A stretch of 64,000 bases of DNA, from positions 110,052,128 to 110,116,127 of the forward strand of contig NC_081186.1 in the NCBI RefSeq assembly GCF_029867415.1, written 5' to 3'. Positions 1-11,010 of this stretch are shown here, piece by piece. Position 1 is the stretch's first letter, and each line of letters opens with the position of its first letter. Source of the DNA: Vicia villosa (taxonomy: Eukaryota > Streptophyta > Magnoliopsida > Fabales > Fabaceae). A program made the translations under genes and the position numbers. The notes under the pieces are model-generated. The model did no database searches. It saw only the letters and a list, made by a program, of their open reading frames with translations, and was not told the origin of the DNA.

Positions 1-549
1 TATGTGTTGATCTGGTTCATAAGCATATGCAATACATCCTAACACTCTAAGGTGTCAAATTGATGGTCTTCTTCTACTCTAATTCGTAGTTTCTTCTTGG
101 ATACTCTTTGTAGGACACATGTTTAAAATATAAATTGTAGTATAAACAACTTCTGCCAATAATTCCTTAGGTATTTGTTTGGCCTTCAAAATGCACCTCA
201 CTATATCCATGATTGTTATATTTGTTCTTTTAGTCGTCCCATCATGTTGAGGTGTGTAATAGTTGTTAACTGAAGCTCAATTCCACATTGTTCAAAGAAA
301 TTTGTACAAATGAAATATTCTTGGCCTTCGTCTGTTCTTAGTGCTTTGATTCAGCAATGACTTTATTTCTCTATAAACGCCTAAAATGTCTTGAATGCAT
401 TACAAGCTTATGATTTTTGCTTAAGAAAATATACCCAAGCTTTTCTGAAAAAGTCATTAATAAAAGTTTTAAAATACCTACAACCACCATGCCTTGGTAT
501 TTTAAATAAACACAAGTCTGAATGAACTATCTCTAGTTGGAAATAAGTC

Positions 550-740
550 TCTGTGCTTTTTTCTGGCATTTTACAAGTCTCACGCACTCCATTTGAAATA
601 TCCATAACAAGCAACCAAAAACCTATTCTTTTTGTGATATGAACTATCTCTAGTTGGAAATAAGTCTCTGTGTTTTTCCTGCATTTTACAAGTCTCACAC
701 ACTCTATTTGAAATATCCACAACAGGCAAACCAAAAACCT
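550..740. repeat. local direct duplication in the copia remnant
   Basis: The segment around 522-635 (ctatctctagttggaaataa, then tctctgtg, tacaagtctcacgcactcc and aaatatccataacaagcaacc) recurs at 642-755 with a few substitutions. In the reverse-strand protein this repeats the peptide DISNGVRETCKMPEKSTETY. One copy is expected in copia, so the second is a local duplication of about 120 bp that would break or lengthen the integrase zone. Confidence 0.7.
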
Positions 741-2054
741 ATTCTTTTCGTGATATGTAATTCAAGCCAGAAAAATGAAAGTGATCAAATCTCATGTGCC
801 GCCAATCACCATTTGGAACAATTAAAATTAAGCAAGAAAATTTTTCATGTTAAATTTTCAAAGGGCATAGGTGGTTCGATGTCATTCTCACCTTTGTGGT
901 ACATTTACCATTTCTAACAATCAACGAGCATAAACCATTGCGAATATGCATGTTGTAACCTTTCTTTGACTGTTGTCCCTTACTAAATAGATTATATGAT
1001 GAAGACTTGGACCATAGAAAACATCACCATCAAAGTTTTATGATCCATCTTTCAACATGGTAGAAATTCGGCCTTTCCCAAAAATTGGAATATTTGAATT
1101 GTTTCTAAATTTTACCACTGACTTTATTGTTTCATCTATAGAAGAAAATAACTCATTTTTTCATACATATGATTACTACATCCAGTATCCAAATACCAAA
1201 TACTTACTTCTTTTGAAAATTTATTACTTAACATAAATAGATTTTGTGAACTTTCACAGTACTCGGTATTTTGATATGAACTTTATACCATATTTTCTTA
1301 ATATTTGTATCTGCAACCAACTGCTTTGTGTACAAACTTTTCACAATGGTAACAACTATAATTTATCCTTTCTTGATTGTAGTTATCTCTTCCTTGACCA
1401 CAATTGTTAAATCCAAAACTATTTTCAACTCTTCCTTGTTTTGATGGGAGTCAAATATTATAGTTACCACATGGTTAAACTTTATCGGCATCGTACAAAG
1501 AATTTTTTTCTACCACTTTGCTATCTAGAATATATTCTCCATATACTCTCATTATGTTGACAAGATTTTATAACATGTAAAAAAATATTGTTCTACATTT
1601 TTTTTTGAATTAGACATGTTGTACCTTTCATATTCTCTAAGCAAATATTGTAATTGGGATTTCTGAGCCTTCTCTACTCTTTTATGTGACAATTTCAATA
1701 TGTCACACGCTTTTTTAGCAGTCTTGACATTTGTTATTTTTTCAAATATTGAGTAATTTATTCTTTGATGAATTTATGAGTGTCAATTTGTCCTTTCTAC
1801 AATCAACTTCATCAGCTCCTTGTTGTAAATTTGGATCCACAAAGGTCTAAACATTGTAAGCTTTTAGATGTGTTGTCATAAAAAAAATCTTGTAACTAAA
1901 ATCTAATTTTGCATTTACTTTTTAATCGGACAAACAAAATTGTAATTGTTTGTCATATCTCTCTCACAAAAATACTCATAATAATTTTTGACACAATACA
2001 AACTTTTTTATTTCTCACACATTCAAAATATTTTTGACACTCACACTAGCAAGA

Positions 2055-2077
2055 CCTAACCCACTCTAATACCAATT
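2055..2077 (-). promoter_or_regulatory. primer-binding site (initiator-tRNA-Met type)
   Basis: Read on the reverse strand the sequence is TTGGTATTAGAGTGGG, close to the plant copia consensus TTGGTATCAGAGC that pairs with the 3' end of initiator tRNA-Met. It lies directly next to the LTR that starts at 2078, as expected for a 5' LTR in reverse orientation. Confidence 0.75.
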
Positions 2078-2287
2078 TGATATAAGAGAGACATATATAA
2101 ACTCAAACACAAACACATGAAACACAGAGAGAGCAAGAGGAAATGAAATTTCTCAATACTATTTGATTTACAAAACCGATAATTTACAAAGCATAGCTTA
2201 CATGCCTTTACATAGGCTTTGGATTACAAATACTTAATGACTAACAAGCTTAGTAAGAAAGTATCCTTGAGATGGTGATGTAACTTA
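2078..2287 (-). mobile_element. 5' LTR (partial) of the copia remnant
   Basis: The stretch begins with TG next to the PBS and contains no coding sequence. The CACTA element at 2288 appears to be inserted in or just beside the LTR, so the outer boundary is uncertain; sequence after 3766 may be its continuation. Confidence 0.6.
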
Positions 2288-2887
2288 CACTACAAAAAAA
2301 AGTCTCAGTAGTGACGTGAATATCACGCCATAAACAAAAAAAACACATCACAAACCAATATTTGCGACGTGATAATTTACATCGCAGGAGCCAAGGTGAC
2401 AACTTTTAGTGACGTGATTTTCACTTCACTATTTAGTGAAGTAAAAATCACGTCGCAAAGTTTGGATCAGAGATTCCTGCACTTTCAGTCAGAGCAGGTG
2501 TAGCAGCGTTTGGGTCAGAAAAAGCATTTTTAGTTGCGACGTGATTTACATGTCACTAAGTAGTGACATGGAAATCACGTTACTAAAGTTGCCTAGGAGT
2601 AAATTAAAAGCGCATTTAATATGTTTTCGTTTTTATTAAATCTATAATTATAACATTCTAAAAATTATAACATCCTAATATTCTATAATTATAATAGCAT
2701 CCTAATACTCTGTTTTTATATATATACATTCTAAAAATTATAACATAAAATCTGTTTTTATTAAATCTATATATGTTTCTAATTAGATAAATTAACTAAT
2801 AATCACATATAAAAATCTAAATTATATATCAAATTAATCTATAACATATAATCACATCAAAAAATAAATTATATATCAAATTAATCT

Positions 2888-2967
<80 letters not shown>

Positions 2968-3763
2968 CACATCAAAAAATCTGAAAAATTAAATAAATAA
3001 AATTTTTAAAAAAAAACCTCAATGAACTTGAACAATATAGTGAGCTCTTATAGTTGAATCAAAATAAAAAATTCTTCACCTACACATATATTAAACCAAA
3101 ATCAAATTCTTATCAAAAAATTAAAAAAAAAAATTAACAAGAACAAGTGAAGATCGATTGCATACCTGGAAATGGGGGATTGTATGAAAAATTTGAGACT
3201 TGAAAAATGGTGGGTTGAAGAGGGAGGAGGGTTGAAGAGGGAGGAGAGGAAGAGGGTTTAGGGGAAGAAAAAAGAAACACTGAAATGAGGGATCTGGGAG
3301 GAGGAGCGGAACGAATGGGTATATTACATTTAGCGACGTGATTTTCACGTGTCTAGGTAGCGACATGAAAATCACGTCGCAACATCCTAACAGACATAAA
3401 TGTGTCAGTCAACTGCACACACGACTGCAGTAACTGATGTGCGTGATTTACTAAAACGTTTGCAACGTGATATACACGCCGCAACAAAAAAAATGAAAAT
3501 TTGAAATTCCCCCCTTTGAAACGTCAGTCTACTTTACCTATTTTGCATTTATTATATTTTATTTAGTGGTTGCGACGTGTTTTTCACTTCGCAAATATTT
3601 TTTTAAAATAATATTTCTGACACCCCATGTGCCAACGTTGATTTTAGTTTTTTAATATTAAAAACTTATAGTGACGTGATTATCACGTCACAACTCACTT
3701 TTTTGAGCCACGTGATAATCACGTCGCAAAATCAGGTGGCTATATCACACTTTTCTTGTAGTG
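2288..3763. mobile_element. non-autonomous CACTA (En/Spm) transposon, 1476 bp
   Basis: The left end is CACTACAAAAAAAAG and the right end reads CTTTTCTTGTAGTG, its inverted partner. The 3-bp target duplication TTA is present on both sides (2285-2287 and 3764-3766). Subterminal zones carry many copies of a palindrome of the type GCGACGTGATTTTCACGTCGC; clear examples start near 2311, 2408, 2437, 2536, 2572, 3333, 3370, 3461, 3568, 3670 and 3711. In En/Spm such subterminal motifs are binding sites of the TNPA-type protein. No transposase frame is present (the open frame at 3121-3375 has no recognisable domain), so movement would need proteins in trans. A (CA)n(TA)n microsatellite lies in the middle. 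Confidence 0.9.
2890..2965. repeat. (CA)n-(TA)n compound microsatellite
   Basis: About 18 CA units run directly into about 19 TA units, inside the non-coding core of the CACTA element. Confidence 0.98.
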
Positions 3764-3766
3764 TTA

Positions 3767-6621
3767 GTCCACTAGTTTTCTTTTATAATGTGTAAGGTTA
3801 ATTTTATTTGAACAAAATATCTAGTTTTGAAATTTTTCTAGTGAGTACTTATTTAATTTGTGAACTCTTTTCATACGGATTTGGATCGCTTCATTCCTTT
3901 TTTTTTTTTCCATTTCTCTTTTCTCTCTTTATCTCTCTTAATCTTACTCTCTTTCTTTCTACTATAAAGTCATTTTTGCTTTAGAGATAGTAAGATTAAG
4001 AAAATAATAGAGAGAAATGAGAGAAATCGAGAGAAAAATGAAAGGAGAGAATCCAAATTCCATTTCAAATCATATATATTCAGAATTATTTAAAAATATG
4101 AATGCAAGAGTTGTTATTTAGTATTTTCCTTCTTATTATCATAATTCTCTACTATTAATAACAATAACACCAAAGCATGCTCAACCAAGTATGGAGATAT
4201 TATTTTTGTTTGTAAAGAATCTCAATGTTACTTTTGCTTCTTTTTCCTTCTACTTTTTTTAGCAACAATATTTGTTAATGAGAAAACCATGCATTTTGTT
4301 ATTCAGGTTCAAGTCATATGTTTCTATATCTTGTCAACATTAAAGAGAATAACACTTTTTCTTTCACGTGGTTGATTCCATTTAAGTTCTAAATGTTCCA
4401 CATACATACCAATCCAGAGGATGAGCTCTATTAGTTAGTTCCTTTACAAAGTAAAAAAGAGAATATAAATTGACATCAAGTTTTAGTATGATTCATTTTT
4501 ATCAAGAACATAATAGCTTGAAACTAACTGGTTTATTCCATGTACTTGATCTAGGATTTTTTTTTCATTTCTAGTTGTAGTACATGTCTTAGGTGCCATT
4601 ATTTTCATGAGCCTCAATTTCATGTTGCATGCATGGAATCAATTCTGTTCATTAATTTGGATTTGTAATTGTAAAAGTTCTTAAGCTTTATGTTTTAGAC
4701 ATAATGATGTTATGCATAGTTATAACTGCAACCATACCAATAACTAATAAACTAAGTTTAGTAAATATTATTTTTTATCTTCAATTTATTATATTTCTCA
4801 ATTTGTATAAAAAACCTTAAAAATCAATAATTTTTTTAATTTGTATAAAAAACCTTAAAAATCAAGAGACTATTATATATCCATGTTAATGTTCACTTAT
4901 GAGTGTGTGGATTGGGCTCATCCATCTAGTATCAATGTTTTAACCGTTTTTAAGCTTGTTGTTTTACGTCTATGAAGCATTATGATCCGTTTTGGATGTA
5001 AAACCCGTTAAAGATTTGTCCTTTAGAAATAGTTTTGTCCCTTGGTAGATACACCAAAGAAGATGCGGAGAGAAGACACAACAAGAAACACAAACTCTCC
5101 ATGAAAAGTTGTCCAAAAAAATGAATTCTCATGAAGAAAACAATCCTCTCACCGGCTAGATCTTCCGTCTAAAAAGATAATATAATTATGTTGTTGGAAA
5201 GCTCCAAGGCTAACAAGAGGAAGATTGGTGATGATTTGATTAGAGGGAGGAGAAGTTGAAGGAAGATCTTGAGGCTTATAAAATGTTTAACTACTAGCTC
5301 TTTTTCCGACTCTCTAAGTGCGATGAAGATGTCAAAAAATTCGGGTCCCCTTTAGAGTTGAAGTTGAAGGTAGACTTTTTAAATAAGATTGTGGCTAATG
5401 AACATAAAACCGCTGGGGCTAGAAGGAGGAGTCAAATGTTTGAGTTTTAGACTCTTTAGCGCCTTAAACCTTGTGCGTAACTTTTTCGGTATATCAAAAA
5501 GTTTTACATTGTTTGAGAATTACAGTTTAGAGTAGTTTATATACAACATATATTCTTTAATTCAACGAAACGTCTTTTTTAAAAGATAAAACTATGAGAG
5601 ATTTATATATCTAAAATAGACAATACCTCACCGATGAAATGCTAACAATTATAAAAATCCTAAAAAGAATGCCTCTATAGGTAATTGTGGGCACCTATAG
5701 TACCAAAATAGCATTTGATTATCCTATTACTTGAATAGCATTAGGATTTTTCTGGTCCAAAGATCCATTTCAAGAAATTCCAATACTTTCCTTGTTTAAT
5801 TTCTAGTATTTAATCCTTTAACTTAGCACTAAATTTGCAATTGCAAATGATAGCTACAAATTTAATAATTGCTTATAATAGTTATTCATCTAATTTAATA
5901 ATTGACTACTCAGACTATTTTCCTGTCACCCTGAATTAATCTGTTTCATCTCTAGAAATCCTGTATTTACCATAAAAAACAAAAAATCTTCTCCAACATA
6001 CTAATAACATCATTAGAATGTTTTGTCAAAACATTGAAGACTCAAATAATGTGAAATAAACTAGTACATTTTCATACTTAGAGATTTAATCCAGAATTCA
6101 TGAGGATATGATCTAGGAGTACAAATAAAACAATCAGAGTCCACATCATGAATAAAAAAAGAATGGCTAATGTATGGCGCGTAGGCCGCGGAATCGTCGC
6201 TATCGAAGAAGTGAAGAATCAAGGTCTGTTTTTGTTCCAATTCTATCATAAGTTGGATAAAGATAGAGTAATGGCTGGTGGTCCTTCCTTGGAACATTGA
6301 AAGTCATATAGTCATTGTTAGTTAAAGAAGACAAGGTGTCCATGATATTCTTAACAAAATAGAACAAGGTGTTAGGTGTTCTTAATAAGATAAGGTGTCA
6401 TATCATTAATTTGAACAGCTGTAATTGGTATTGTGTTCATTTTTGTTAAAGAGAGTGTGAGAGAGAAATAACAACTTCTTAAAATCAAATCACTTAGGTG
6501 AAGTTTGATGTCATTTTCTTTTTCTCTGGAAATTATTTATGTTGTGAATACCATCCATCACATGAAGAGAAAAAGTATTTTGATTACTTTTTATTTCATA
6601 TACTATTTCTAATTATCTCGT
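3767..6621. other. AT-rich stretch without recognised genes
   Basis: No domain-bearing frame was recognised. It holds a pyrimidine/purine foldback near 3888-4056, a 42-bp tandem duplication at about 4797-4866 (aatttgtataaaaaaccttaaa motif twice), and a short gene-like reverse frame at 6061-6297 (78 codons) without recognisable homology. The part 5040-5460 has G-rich codon-like composition but is full of stops. Confidence 0.6.
3888..4056. repeat. possible foldback (MITE-like) sequence
   Basis: A C/T-rich half (ctctctttatctctcttaat and nearby) is followed by an A/G-rich half (tagtaagattaagaaaataa, gagagaaatgagagaaatcg) that pairs with it imperfectly around a 25-bp centre. Outer ends GGATTTGGATCG and the complement of GAGAATCC resemble each other weakly. 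No target duplication was found, so a chance polypurine hairpin is possible. Confidence 0.35.
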
Positions 6622-6696
6622 ATTTCTAATGAGTAATGCTATTCATACACCCAATTATTACATCAATACTTATATCCAACAGTACTTTACAATAGG

Positions 6697-6970
6697 CACT
6701 AAATTTGGTTAATGCAGTGTAAAAATTTGGTTAATGCACTAATGAAGTTGGTTAATGCAACATCCAGGTATTAAAAATAATTTTTAGCAGTCACTAAACT
6801 TGGTTAATGCAGTGTAAAAACTTGGTTAATTAAGTAATAAAGTTGGTTAATGCAACATTCAGGTATTAAAAATATTTTTTAGCAGTCATCAAACTTGGTT
6901 AATGCAGTGTAAAAACTTAGTTAATGCAGTAATGAAGTTGGTTAATGCACGTCTAGGTATTAAAAATAAA
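6697..6970. repeat. three tandem 95-bp units
   Basis: Units start at 6697, 6792 and 6887 (spacing 95 and 95). Each contains three copies of a TTGGTTAATGCA-like core and ends in aggtattaaaaata. The last unit is shortened. Confidence 0.9.
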
Positions 6971-7070
6971 CGTTCGTACATGAATAATATCCGTCCGTAC
7001 ATAAATAGTATTCCTCCGTACATGAACAGTGTCGTCCGTACATGAACAGTGCCGCCCGTACATACGGTGT
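6971..7070. repeat. five short tandem copies of CCGTACATGAACAGTG type
   Basis: The motif cgtccgtacatgaacagtg recurs about every 19-22 bp with small variations in the right part of the MITE. Confidence 0.85.
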
Positions 7071-7346
7071 AGGTGTAAGAATAACATTTCCGATTTCTAA
7101 TATACCTATTTATAAAATAATAATATTATGATTAAAATAATATTTTTGATTTTTGTATTATAAAAAAAATTTATTAATTAAATTGATAGCAAACTTCGGT
7201 ATAAATTTTTATATAAAAGAATGAATTTGCAAACAATCTCACAATATCAAAAAAGATTCACCTATAATCTCTACCATTTATTTTAAAATTCAATGGTTCA
7301 GATTCATTCTCACATCCTCATATAAATATGTCATTCTCATATGAAG

Positions 7347-8264
<918 letters not shown>

Positions 8265-9329
8265 TTAGAGTTCAAAGATGCATCTTCAGAAACACATATT
8301 CTACACAAAATTGAACGTAAACGAGTGGTCCGCCCTTATTATACTTAATTTTAGTTTAGAATTGCATCTTCGAAATTGTGTTTAATATAATTCGGAGATG
8401 CATATCTGAAAATAACATAGATACCTCAAAACATAAACAGATATAGTATGAGCAAGATCTAAAAACCACAACAACTTGAGATTAAATTAAAACACTCAAT
8501 ATTAAATAAATAGTTGAAATACATTAATTTAACATTACATGTCGTTATACACGGGTAATTCAGGACGTTTCAACATATTGATAATAGATTCTGTGGATCT
8601 TGCAATATTCACGTTCACTTCAACCGAGCCCTTTATTGCTTAACGGCAAAAATAATCTCCACATAACCTCTCAATCTCCATTTGTCTTTATTACGAAGTT
8701 GGTGAATTGTATCTTCCCTTTGCTGTCAAACGAGGGGAAACGATACTCGATATCACAAGAGAGTATTCAGTTTGGATATCAGAGCGGCGAGAAGTGAGTC
8801 CTCGGTGACCCTAAATTGTAGTGGCTTCTCACCATTGAAATACACAAAAGCAAGGTGGAGATATGTGTTCATTATCAAATTATGGTGTGTTTTGTAGAAA
8901 ACATAGGATGAGAGACACCCTATGTATACAAGTTTTGGCACATTTTGGACCTTAGAAACTTTATTCTGTCATTTGTGCATTTTTCGGAGATGCATATCCG
9001 GATAAATCCTATTTTTTACGGAAAGGTTGTTTATGGATATGCACATCCGTAAAGTACCCTTTGTATTTTTTTGTAATTATTATGGGTTTTATCTGAATAT
9101 GCATATCCAGAATCACCCCTGAACCAAAAACAAACCATAAACTTTGTATGCATAAACAAAAGTTGTAAAGCATAAAATTTGTAAACAGAAACAATCGACA
9201 TTTACACCATCATTGATGAATATATATTATTTATGTATTAAATTATATCAAGATTATGAGGATAATACATTCAATAAAGTGTATCGATTACAATCTAAAA
9301 TGTATCAAAAGGTGTTTCACCGCATAAAT

Positions 9330-10000
9330 CTACAATTGCTTCCTCCTTCAATTTTTTTATTAATTGATTCTCTTTCAAGCTCACTCAATTCGGTCAACTC
9401 TTCCATCCTTTCCAAAAATTGATCCGGCCAAGTTTTTGTCTCTTTTGAGGAATGAGTCGTTTACTTCAACGATATACTTGGTATAGGACAGTCCGATTTC
9501 AAATAAACCTCAACAAAATGTAGTAATTTTGAAAGCCACCCAAAACACATGATACGTCTGGAAGGGTCTTGAGGAGGGCCACTCTAAAGTGGAAGAATTG
9601 TCTTCAAGAAACAATATTTTATCAGATTGATACACACCCTGTTATATGCACCTGCTATAAGATGGCCTATTTTAGGGAAGCACATCCATTTTAAAAACGG
9701 CGTGGAACCACTAACACAAGGAGTAAGAGCATCATGAATTGCATCAAAATTTTCTTTTTTCCTGTATAGCAATGTGTAGAATTCCCTATGCGTCGTCAAC
9801 TCTTTCAAAATTTATTGGCGGATTAGAAAGTGATTCTCCTATCCTCTAACGGACAAGCCAAATACGGCCCGATAACCACAATTACCATGCTCTTTTACAT
9901 TTACAATCTATTCATTATGTTGGTGCATAAGAAATGCCACAATCTACTCATTGTGTTGGTGCATAAAAAGCGGAATTTCTTGAATAAAGATTATTTTTAT
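9330..10000 (-). pseudogene. OTU-like cysteine protease domain of a MULE
   Basis: OTU domains remove ubiquitin-like modifiers and are fused to or carried by some plant MULE proteins. Visible here: the nucleophile motif HGNCGYR (9869-9889), matching the family D-G-N-C-x-[FY]-R with the leading Asp changed to His; a downstream block ending FLKTILPL (from 9808 leftward) containing PKIGHLIAGAYNRVCI; and the region of the likely catalytic histidine, HFVEVYLKSDCPIPS (about 9476-9520). In-frame stops and at least one frame change break it, for example a stop soon after the HFVEVYL block. Just upstream the peptide LFMHQHNE is duplicated in tandem (about 9895-9970). I am fairly sure of the family from the ordered motifs, not from a search. 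Confidence 0.7.
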
Positions 10001-10107
10001 ATCGGCGGTGAAAGAGGTGGTTTGCTAATACAAGCACCCTTATAAACATTTTTTTGAGATTTTGGAGTTTGAGAATCCGTAAAATGTGAATCAACATGTT
10101 CAAAGCA

Positions 10108-10410
10108 TCATAAATTTCCATCTAGTGTCGGTTTTACCTTTTTAGGGGCACCATTGAAGCATATGTTCAATTTTTTAGCCTTCACGCTGGCCCATTGAAA
10201 CATATGTTCAAGAGTAGTAAACACTTGTTCATTTCTAAATTGTTGACCAACATCTATCTCGACAATAACCGGTCTAGCACCCAATTTAACTTCATCCTTC
10301 ACCTCATCCGGATTAACATCATCATTCACTTCATCCGATTTTACATCATTACTTATAGCAACTTTGATAAACATATTCTGGTGCAACATATCTGATACGA
10401 ACCAAAACAA
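10108..10410 (-). pseudogene. N-terminal fragment of a MULE protein
   Basis: A 100-codon open frame contains EIDVGQQFRNEQVFTTLEHM, which resembles the conserved lead-in segment (GQxFRNExxFxTREx) of legume MULE proteins located before the transposase domain. It is preceded by an acidic run rich in DEV. It sits on the same strand and upstream of the OTU remnant, as in related full-length proteins. Confidence 0.5.
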
Positions 10411-11010
10411 AAAAAAAGGTTTAAAAAATTACTGTAATAGGCAAATCCGGAGACGCACATCTGAAACATGTAACAAATGAATTCGGAGATGCATCTTCGG
10501 ACTCAATGTTTAGTTTTTCGGCTCAAGAACAAGATTAATGCAAGTAATGATGGATGAAATGAATGAACTTTACCTTAGATTAGAGTTTCTTTTGCTTCCT
10601 TTGATGTGATAAAACACAAGAATGATGATTTGAAGTTGAAAAGTTGATTAAAATTGAATTTTTAAGGGTTTTGGATTATGGAGGAGTTATGAAGTGTGGG
10701 AGAGATGATCATGCAAGACGGTGATATATTCAATTTCCCTCTTGACATTTTTGGAGATACATCTGCGAAAATATCACTGAATGGTTAAATAAGCCACCTC
10801 AATGAAAAATGCTTAGCAATTGGGTTCAAGAGTGTTTTCGAATATGCATATCCAAATACACCTCAAAAAAGATATGGAGATGCATCTCCAAACCAATTTT
10901 TGACAAAAATTGGAGTAGCTACTTGATTTATGAAAGATCAGGTGATTTAAGATGCATTTGGAGATGCATCTCCAAAAACTCCTGAGAGCAATTTGGATTT
11001 TCAAAGGTAT

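Larger units (their letters stand above)
1..2077 (-). pseudogene. Ty1/copia gag-protease-integrase remnant
   Basis: Decayed polyprotein of a copia LTR retrotransposon, read from right to left. From its N-terminal side: a primer-binding-site-like stretch (about 2055-2077), a degenerate gag (about 1440-2050), a CCHC zinc knuckle spelled CYHC-x4-H-x4-C (1313-1353), the aspartic protease core WYLDTGCSNHM (1166-1198, catalytic D-T-G intact), the GAG-pre-integrase segment with DISNGVRETCKMPEK (about 550-760), then the integrase core (about 1-400) with recognisable blocks resembling RTD-GxEY, YTPQHDG and LNMCPTKS. Several stops and frame changes make it non-functional. The integrase runs off the left window edge, so RT and RNase H would lie outside. 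Family placement rests on motif order, which is standard for copia (gag-PR-INT-RT-RH). Confidence 0.85.
6631..7092. mobile_element. MULE-type MITE, 462 bp, 9-bp TSD
   Basis: The exact 9-bp duplication ATTTCTAAT flanks the element (6622-6630 and 7093-7101), the hallmark length for Mutator-like elements. The ends form an imperfect TIR: GAGTAATGCTATTCATACACC on the left against CGGAAATGTTATTCTTACACC, the complement of the right end (15 of 21 match). The interior is non-coding and built from two sets of tandem repeats (separate entries). Confidence 0.85.
8265..11010 (-). mobile_element. decayed Mutator-like element with palindromic repeats (limits approximate)
   Basis: The segment is delimited by clusters of the palindrome TCGGAGATGCATCTCCGA and variants: near 8277, 8392, 8983, 9034 and 9094 on the left, and 10444, 10481, 10750, 10838, 10875 and 10962 on the right. 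Between them the reverse strand holds an N-terminal fragment of a MULE protein (10108-10410) and an OTU protease domain (about 9330-10000). The MULE transposase core that normally lies between is absent, so this is an internally deleted copy. I could not fix the TIR ends or a 9-bp TSD. Confidence 0.6.

Noticed and set aside
3121..3375. 84-codon reverse frame in the CACTA element
   Set aside because: Low-complexity Pro/Leu/Phe composition from a polypurine strand, no domain, and inside a non-autonomous element.
5040..5460. Possible decayed gene with basic and charged codons
   Set aside because: Stops in all frames and no motif I can name.
6061..6297. 78-codon reverse frame that looks gene-like
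   Set aside because: No recognisable domain, no exon context; a faint F-box-associated-like ending (EFWIKSLSM) is too short to support.
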